Notes under the pieces: model-generated
Told to the model about the DNA's origin: nothing
Database searches by the model: none
The model's input: only the letters and a program-made list of their open reading frames with translations
Shown: positions 59,532 to 64,000 of the stretch, piece after piece
How positions within the stretch are numbered: position 1 is the stretch's first letter
Layout of the letters: the number at the start of each line of letters is the position of its first letter
Source: Prochlorococcus sp. AG-363-B11
GTDB lineage: Bacteria; Cyanobacteriota; Cyanobacteriia; PCC-6307; Cyanobiaceae
Assembly: GCA_003278425.1 (NCBI GenBank)
Contig: QCFE01000001.1
Span: 82,420-146,419 of the forward strand
Length of the DNA stretch: 64,000 nt
Direction: 5' to 3'
Translations under genes and position numbers: made by a program

Positions 59532-60068
59532 TTATTCGAAAAGTAAAAAAGTACTTAAATCCGATGTATTAGGCATATATAAGGGATGTCGAGGTTGTCC
59601 TCCTTTTGTGCGACCTAGAGCAAGTGGCATTTTTGCTTTTGGGAAATTCGCCATTTTCTTTTGAGAGTATTTGTTTATTTCTTTCAAGATTTTTTCATCA
59701 CGTTTCATGAAACTCCCATGCACACCCCATCCAAGCCATAAATCACAAAACTGATCTTCAGACCAATCTTTGATTTTATTTTTCAATTCAAAGTTATTCA
59801 GTTTACCAATAGGGTTAGAACAAGACTTAAGAATGTTAGGCCTGCTAGAGATTCTTGCAAATAAATTAATAACAACTAAAGAACCATAGCCCCAAGAACC
59901 TGCGAAATTAATTAATCTTCTTAATGTTGAATCATTACATTCAGCGTTTGCAGTAGATGGATTTAATCCAATGAATATAATTTCTTTTCTTGATAGATTA
60001 ATCCTTCTATTCAATCGATATCTATATTTCCCACAGAGGCTAAATAAAACACTAGAATTGATTTTCAT
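59532..60068 (-). CDS. DUF1643 family protein
   Basis: The 178-aa protein carries the DUF1643 pattern: IIFIGLNPSTANAECNDSTLRRL, FAGSWGYGSLVVINLFARISSRPNIL, then PIGKLNNFEL and a C-terminal LALGRTKGGQPRHPLYM. Members are often near phage or accessory genes, and some are proposed to modify or process nucleotides, but no function is proved. Placed here in the gene-poor accessory stretch. Confidence 0.85.
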   Translation of the reverse strand: MKINSSVLFSLCGKYRYRLNRRINLSRKEIIFIGLNPSTANAECNDSTLRRLINFAGSWGYGSLVVINLFARISSRPNILKSCSNPIGKLNNFELKNKIKDWSEDQFCDLWLGWGVHGSFMKRDEKILKEINKYSQKKMANFPKAKMPLALGRTKGGQPRHPLYMPNTSDLSTFLLFE

Positions 60069-60290
60069 AAAGAAAAGATCAAGAAATTCTTCTCAGAGTT
60101 TGAAACTCTGTATAGCTGATTATTTACGCTAAAAGGTCATTAAATTCTTCAAAACTAGAAAAAGTTTATATTGTAACTGAAAATCATTTAGATTAATACA
60201 AGGCATTATTGTTCTCCATTAGCAGATATTCCTATAGAAAGAAACCGTGCGAAGAGCTATAAATAAAAATATTACATCGGCGCAAAAGTA

Positions 60291-60698
60291 ATGATTGATT
60301 CTGATATCACATCACTGAATGATCTAACCATGAGAAGAACGGCACCAAAGCTTGATTCTAATCAAAAGCAAACTTTAAAAAAAGAACTCTCTGAGCATAT
60401 GCAAAGTGCTGACTGGTTTACCGTTGGAATAATGTCTCCTTCATACAAGCAGGCAGTTTATATTTTAAAAGAAATGGAAAGTAGGTTTAACTGGCCTTCT
60501 ATGAAGGTTGCATCTCAGCCAAGTGGGCAAGGTCCTGTTTTTCTTAAAGCCAATCAGAAAACTGGAAGTTTTAATGCAAGAATTGAACATGGTTTAGGTG
60601 AGGGAATTCTGTTAAGCTGTCAATACAATAAAGAAAATAGAAATGCCAATACTCTTGGTCCTTTTCCATTAGATTTCTTTCTAGTAAAAGATCAATAA
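60291..60698 (+). CDS. DUF1824 family protein
   Basis: The 135-aa protein matches cyanobacterial DUF1824: an N-terminal helix region, ADWFTVGIMSPSYKQAVYILKEMESRFNW, then GPVFLKANQKTGSFNARIEHGLGEGILLSCQY and a C-terminal FPLDFFLVKDQ. Soluble; function unknown. ATG 60291; another in-frame ATG is 13 codons in. Confidence 0.85.
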   Translation: MIDSDITSLNDLTMRRTAPKLDSNQKQTLKKELSEHMQSADWFTVGIMSPSYKQAVYILKEMESRFNWPSMKVASQPSGQGPVFLKANQKTGSFNARIEHGLGEGILLSCQYNKENRNANTLGPFPLDFFLVKDQ

Positions 60699-60882
60699 TT
60701 ATCGCCAGGTTTTTTAAACTTTTTAATAACTTAAAACTTACTTAAAAGAAGCTTCAATATCTCGAAAAGATTCATCAAGTAGATTATCTTGAGAATTTCC
60801 TTCTACATATTAAGCAATATCATCAAGGCATTTTTAAATTCCACTCATTTTTACTAAAATTTGAAAAATATTTGCATTTATT

Positions 60883-61065
60883 ATGAATCTACTAGCCTCT
60901 GCTGGTCCTTTTGGGATTTCTCCCAGTACTGATCAACTCATAGTTATCAACTTAGCTGCAATACTTGTAGGCACTACATTTAACGCCCCACAAAAATCAA
61001 TAAAATGGGGCGGGGTCATAATTGCTGTAGTAACTACCACCTGTGCAATTTGGTGTCAGCATTAA
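60883..61065 (+). CDS. 60-aa small membrane protein, unknown
   Basis: The 60-aa protein has two hydrophobic parts (LIVINLAAILVGTTFN and WGGVIIAVVTTTCAIWC) around a short polar link (APQKSIK). The N-terminal LASAGPFGISPSTDQ is polar and Pro/Ser-rich. Typical of picocyanobacterial small membrane proteins; no known function. Confidence 0.6.
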   Translation: MNLLASAGPFGISPSTDQLIVINLAAILVGTTFNAPQKSIKWGGVIIAVVTTTCAIWCQH

Positions 61066-61185
61066 AAGAAATCATACTTCTAAAAACTTCAATTAGAGAA
61101 AAATAGGTACTTAGTTTCAGCTTAGGAAAGTTTTTGAGTATTTCTTCTGTTGGTTTTAAAGCAATCTATTAGGGATCCTAAAAAC

Positions 61186-61395
61186 ATGACATATTATTTT
61201 TCCAAGACCATCCTTTCGACTGCAAATGCATGGATTCCTAATGAAAGGTTTATTTACGGTTTGTTATTTTTTGGAGCTTTTCTTATAGCCGGAGTTGCTT
61301 TATCAATTTTCTCATTTTATGAGGATTATTACTGGGGTGATAAAGCATACAGAAAGTTTTTAAAAGAAGGTAAAAAATCGTCTGCAAAAGTTTAA
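61186..61395 (+). CDS. Small single-helix membrane protein, unknown
   Basis: From ATG 61186 the protein (69 aa) has a polar aromatic N-terminus (MTYYFSKTILSTANAWIPNER), one helix (FIYGLLFFGAFLIAGVALSIFSF) and a soluble tail (YEDYYWGDKAYRKFLKEGKKSSAKV). A TTG at 61150 would add 12 codons and is less convincing. No family recognised. Confidence 0.6.
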   Translation: MTYYFSKTILSTANAWIPNERFIYGLLFFGAFLIAGVALSIFSFYEDYYWGDKAYRKFLKEGKKSSAKV

Positions 61396-61541
61396 TTGGT
61401 TCAAAAATCTTGCAAATTTAAAAAAATAGAAATTCACTAGCCAATCGCTAAGATTAATTTGAAAATATATAGTAGTAAATTTTAAAACCTATGATTTAAC
61501 TCTTAGAAAAAGGTAATCTAGCTTTTAGGAACATCTCTCTA

Positions 61542-62732
61542 ATGAGCATAAGCAACATTTCTTGGGAAGCCCAGTTAGATCTAAATATAATTAATTCTTC
61601 AGTACAAGAAGCTTTAAAGACGAAAAAACTTTTTAGATATCAATTTAAAGATTCTAGTAGTTTCGTAAATACTCTTGAAAAGGCAATTTGCGAATACGTT
61701 GGGAGTGAATTTGCCTTAGGCGTTTCCTCTGCAACCAATGCTATCTTCTTAGCCCTGAAAGCATTAGGCGTTAATTCAAGCTCAAAAGTACTCATACCAG
61801 CCTTTACCTTTACAGCAGTTCCCAGTTCTGTCATTCAATGTGGTGCAGAACCTATCCTTGTAGACATTACTGAAAGCTACGTCATTGACTTAGATGACTT
61901 AAGACAAAAAATTCTCTCTTCAAAAGCTAGGTTCCTCCTCTTGTCTCATATGCGCGGACATCTATGCGATATGGATGAAGTTGTAAAAATATGTAAAGAG
62001 CATTCCATTGTGTTAATAGAAGACGCTGCTCATGCACTCGGGGTTACCTGGAATGGGAAACAAGCTGGAACATTCGGGGTGGCAGGAGTTTATTCTCTTC
62101 AGTCTTATAAAATCATTAACGCTGGAGAAGGTGGTTTATTAGTGACAAATGATCCTAATGTTTTTTGGAAATCAGTATTCATGTCAGGTTCTTATGAGAA
62201 CAATTACAAGTTACATTCCTCTAAAAGCATTGAAATTGCACATCAATATAAGAATCTCCTTCCAGTTTTTAATGTTCGGATGAATAACATAACTGCTGCC
62301 TTAGCTATACCTCAAATAAAAAATATTGAATTAACTATTGCTCGAATAAACAAAACTTATAATCAATTAAAACAACTTCTTTCAAAGCGTAAGGAAATTC
62401 AATTCCCTGAAGAATCATTATCTATTAGGCCAGTTAGAGACTCAGCTCAGATGCGCATTAAGTTAGAAGAAATTGATCGAGAAGTTTTAAAATCTAAATT
62501 AAATGATAGCAATATTCCTATTAGTTACTTTGGTGGTCAAAATAATACCAATGCAAGACTATATCAAAACTGGGCTTTCTTAAAAAAGACAAACCACATT
62601 CTACCGAATACAAAAGCTAATCTGTCAGAGGTTTTTGACCTTCGTTTACCGTCCCATTTCCAAATAAGAGACATTAACCTTATCGGTAAAAGCTTCTTAC
62701 AAATATTCGATGAAATTGCAAAGGGAGTTTAA
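61542..62732 (+). CDS. DegT/DnrJ/EryC1-type PLP aminotransferase
   Basis: The 396-aa fold-type I PLP enzyme of the DegT family usually makes amino sugars from nucleotide keto-sugars. It has the SSATNAIFLALKALG phosphate region, PAFTFTAVPSS, EDAAHALG with the PLP-facing Asp, and Lys190 in SLQSYKIINAGEGG. No sugar-nucleotide or glycosyltransferase genes adjoin, so its pathway is unknown. ATG 61542. Confidence 0.9.
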   Translation: MSISNISWEAQLDLNIINSSVQEALKTKKLFRYQFKDSSSFVNTLEKAICEYVGSEFALGVSSATNAIFLALKALGVNSSSKVLIPAFTFTAVPSSVIQCGAEPILVDITESYVIDLDDLRQKILSSKARFLLLSHMRGHLCDMDEVVKICKEHSIVLIEDAAHALGVTWNGKQAGTFGVAGVYSLQSYKIINAGEGGLLVTNDPNVFWKSVFMSGSYENNYKLHSSKSIEIAHQYKNLLPVFNVRMNNITAALAIPQIKNIELTIARINKTYNQLKQLLSKRKEIQFPEESLSIRPVRDSAQMRIKLEEIDREVLKSKLNDSNIPISYFGGQNNTNARLYQNWAFLKKTNHILPNTKANLSEVFDLRLPSHFQIRDINLIGKSFLQIFDEIAKGV

Positions 62733-62878
62733 CTCCATAGATTTAGAGCAAAGCTTTCTTCTGAAAATAGTAAGTTTGTATACATCTCTGGAAAGTCAAA
62801 TATGAATATAAATTTTCATATTGGTTATCAGGCAAAAAGAAGTTATCTTTAGGTAGTTCACACTTGGAGTAGCAGATT

Positions 62879-63031
62879 ATGACGGACTCAATAACAACGA
62901 GATTTAAAAAGTGGGTAAAGAAAACCATGAGTGCCATGGGAGATGCTCTCCTTTCGGAGAAGAGCAAAACAGTGCCACCTGACAGCGGTGAGCAACCATA
63001 TAAAGACACTCCTAAAAAAGGACTATTTTAA
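62879..63031 (+). CDS. 50-aa small basic protein, unknown
   Basis: ATG 62879 opens a 50-aa frame (MTDSITTRFKKWVKKTMSAM...), basic and helical at the start, then a Ser/Pro/Gly-rich part (SEKSKTVPPDSGEQPYKDTPKKG). It lies inside a longer minus-strand frame (62743-63009) that looks like a shadow. I favour the plus strand because its composition is more protein-like. Function unknown. Confidence 0.45.
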   Translation: MTDSITTRFKKWVKKTMSAMGDALLSEKSKTVPPDSGEQPYKDTPKKGLF

Positions 63032-63228
63032 AATCAATTATTGGCCATTGATAATCCAAACAAAATACTAGTAAAATAAAAAATATTAAAAACTTTTAAA
63101 CTGAAATTATTTTTAGAAAATTATTTTAGATTTATATAAATAAAGCATTGAATTAGTATTACTAACATTGAATATATCAATTGTTTTTGAAATTTAGTGC
63201 AAACTTTAAACAGGTCTAAAGAAGATTT

Positions 63229-63687
63229 TTAACCATGCCTAGGTTGAAATAGATCAGTAGCGGTAACGACTTTTTTCTTTATTGCTGGGCCTTTAGATAC
63301 AACCTTCTCTACTTCAACTTTTTTCTTTATTGCTGGGCCTTTAGATACAACCTTCTCTACTTCAACTTTTTTCTTTATTAAAGCTAAGTCTTTTTTGATA
63401 TTAAATGTCTCAACTATATTATGAATCCTTCCATGTGAGAGTGAAATAGGAGCAAAGGCAAATATTGAAGAAAGGAAAATTACAACAACTAGAGTTAAAG
63501 CCAATTGAATTATTGGTTGCCACAAAAATGATATTTTCACAAATTGATCGAACTGAGATGAGCTTTTATCGTCTGATGTCCCTAATTTCAGAAAGACATC
63601 GTTTGAAATCCATCCTTTGTTTGCAGAGCGATAGGGAGATTCCGATTTAGCAAAATCGATTATCTCTTTGATTCTCTCTCCTAACAC
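63229..63687 (-). CDS. Membrane protein with tandem 16-residue repeat, unknown
   Basis: The 152-aa protein has a soluble N-terminal part, one helix (LALTLVVVIFLSSIFAF) and a basic C-terminal part with two copies of IKKKVEVEKVVSKGPA and a partial third. The coding DNA repeat is 48 bp and perfect. Lys/Val/Glu repeats of this type suggest a stalk or charged tail. No known family. Confidence 0.65.
   Translation of the reverse strand: MLGERIKEIIDFAKSESPYRSANKGWISNDVFLKLGTSDDKSSSQFDQFVKISFLWQPIIQLALTLVVVIFLSSIFAFAPISLSHGRIHNIVETFNIKKDLALIKKKVEVEKVVSKGPAIKKKVEVEKVVSKGPAIKKKVVTATDLFQPRHG
63270..63380 (-). repeat. Perfect 48-bp tandem repeat inside a coding region
   Basis: Two identical 48-bp units at 63270-63317 and 63318-63365, then the first 14-15 bases of a third at 63366-63380. 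In frame, each unit encodes 16 residues. Confidence 0.95.
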
Positions 63688-63798
63688 AGGTCAATCCTTA
63701 ACAAATAGGACACCATTTAAGCATCCAAAAGTCTTTCTATAGGTCCGAAAACCATTCATCTCAAGAAACAGGAAGATATTGATGTAATTCCTGTTATT

Positions 63799-63999
63799 TC
63801 AACTGACGAAAAAAGCCAATGCTGTAATCAATAAAGCTGAAGCGACAACACCTAAAGAAACAATCCCAAGGATTTTACCTGTATCGATATAAACAGAAAC
63901 CTTTAGAAACTCTTGGCGTTCTTCTCTCTTCTTTTCTGAAACTGTCTTTATTTTCTTTGCCGGCAACTGTCGGTTAGGAGTCAATTTCTTCTCGGCTGC
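63799..63999 (-). CDS. VSVY-motif membrane protein, 5' end outside or at window edge
   Basis: The minus-strand frame is open to the window edge, so the start may lie beyond it. The first TTG in the window (63984) gives 61 aa, but the open frame before it (AAEKKL) suggests more. Lys/Arg-rich N-terminus, then EFLKVSVYIDTGK and one helix (LGIVSLGVVASALLITALAFFV). Related to the 44-aa protein at 59322-59456. Confidence 0.65.
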   Translation of the reverse strand, partial: AAEKKLTPNRQLPAKKIKTVSEKKREERQEFLKVSVYIDTGKILGIVSLGVVASALLITALAFFVS

Positions 64000-64000
64000 T

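Noticed and set aside
62743..63009. 88-codon minus-strand frame
   Set aside because: It lies opposite the 50-aa plus-strand gene and its composition looks like shadow coding.
63270..63380. CRISPR-like repeat
   Set aside because: Units are adjacent without spacers and lie in frame in a coding region.

Overview
The window looks like a stretch of a Prochlorococcus genome (marine picocyanobacterium). The pointers are an AT-rich, tightly packed chromosome, a Pcb chlorophyll-binding antenna gene, a high-light-inducible (Hli) protein, a two-subunit kaiB-kaiC clock with no kaiA between kaiB and rplU, the clpR-clpP3 pair, an NblS-type kinase beside purD, and many small DUF proteins typical of marine cyanobacteria. 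I suspect a low-light-type strain, but the sequence read alone cannot settle the strain.

Layout. 1-7.9 kb: end of ftsZ, SRP RNA, panB, hemW, a membrane PIN/TRAM protein, clpR-clpP3, ilvC and cbiB. 8-10.6 kb: accessory patch of small genes (NdhF-like fragment, hli, small membrane or secreted proteins). 10.6-14.9 kb: gluQ, HU, a degenerate metallo-beta-lactamase-fold protein, an isoamylase-type debranching enzyme and tRNA-Gly. 15-19.3 kb: a sugar symporter-like protein, an MlaE-like permease, DUF3119, DUF3086 and plsY. 19.3-24.2 kb: pyrF, tyrS, DUF1825, a GIY-YIG protein and pepA. 24.3-30.5 kb: the outer-membrane operon bamA-lpxC-fabZ-lpxA-lpxB-msrA. 30.6-38.5 kb: purC, purD-nblS, kaiB-kaiC, rplU-rpmA and a methyltransferase. 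38.6-50.4 kb: truB, SpoIID-like, RNase Z, pentapeptide protein, ferredoxin, prmA, serA, S4-domain protein, tRNA-Val, murD and DUF1499. 50.5-64 kb: a gene-poor accessory stretch with many proteins under 80 aa, the pcb antenna gene, a glutamine amidotransferase, an NSS-type transporter, DUF1330, DUF1643, DUF1824, a DegT-type aminotransferase and a protein carrying a perfect 48-bp tandem repeat.

How the parts fit. Most long genes are housekeeping: envelope building (lpx operon, bamA, murD, plsY), amino acid, pantothenate and purine synthesis, translation and proteolysis, with light harvesting (pcb, hli), light or stress sensing (nblS) and timing (kaiBC) embedded among them. Two well-conserved genes, cbiB and plsY, have no ATG, GTG or TTG where the protein must begin and appear to use ATT, ATC or CTG. 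Several genes shorter than 60 codons were found by hand: 50885-51052, 51148-51318, 53167-53292, 59322-59456 and 62879-63031. No CRISPR array, insertion sequence, integrase or prophage structure was seen.
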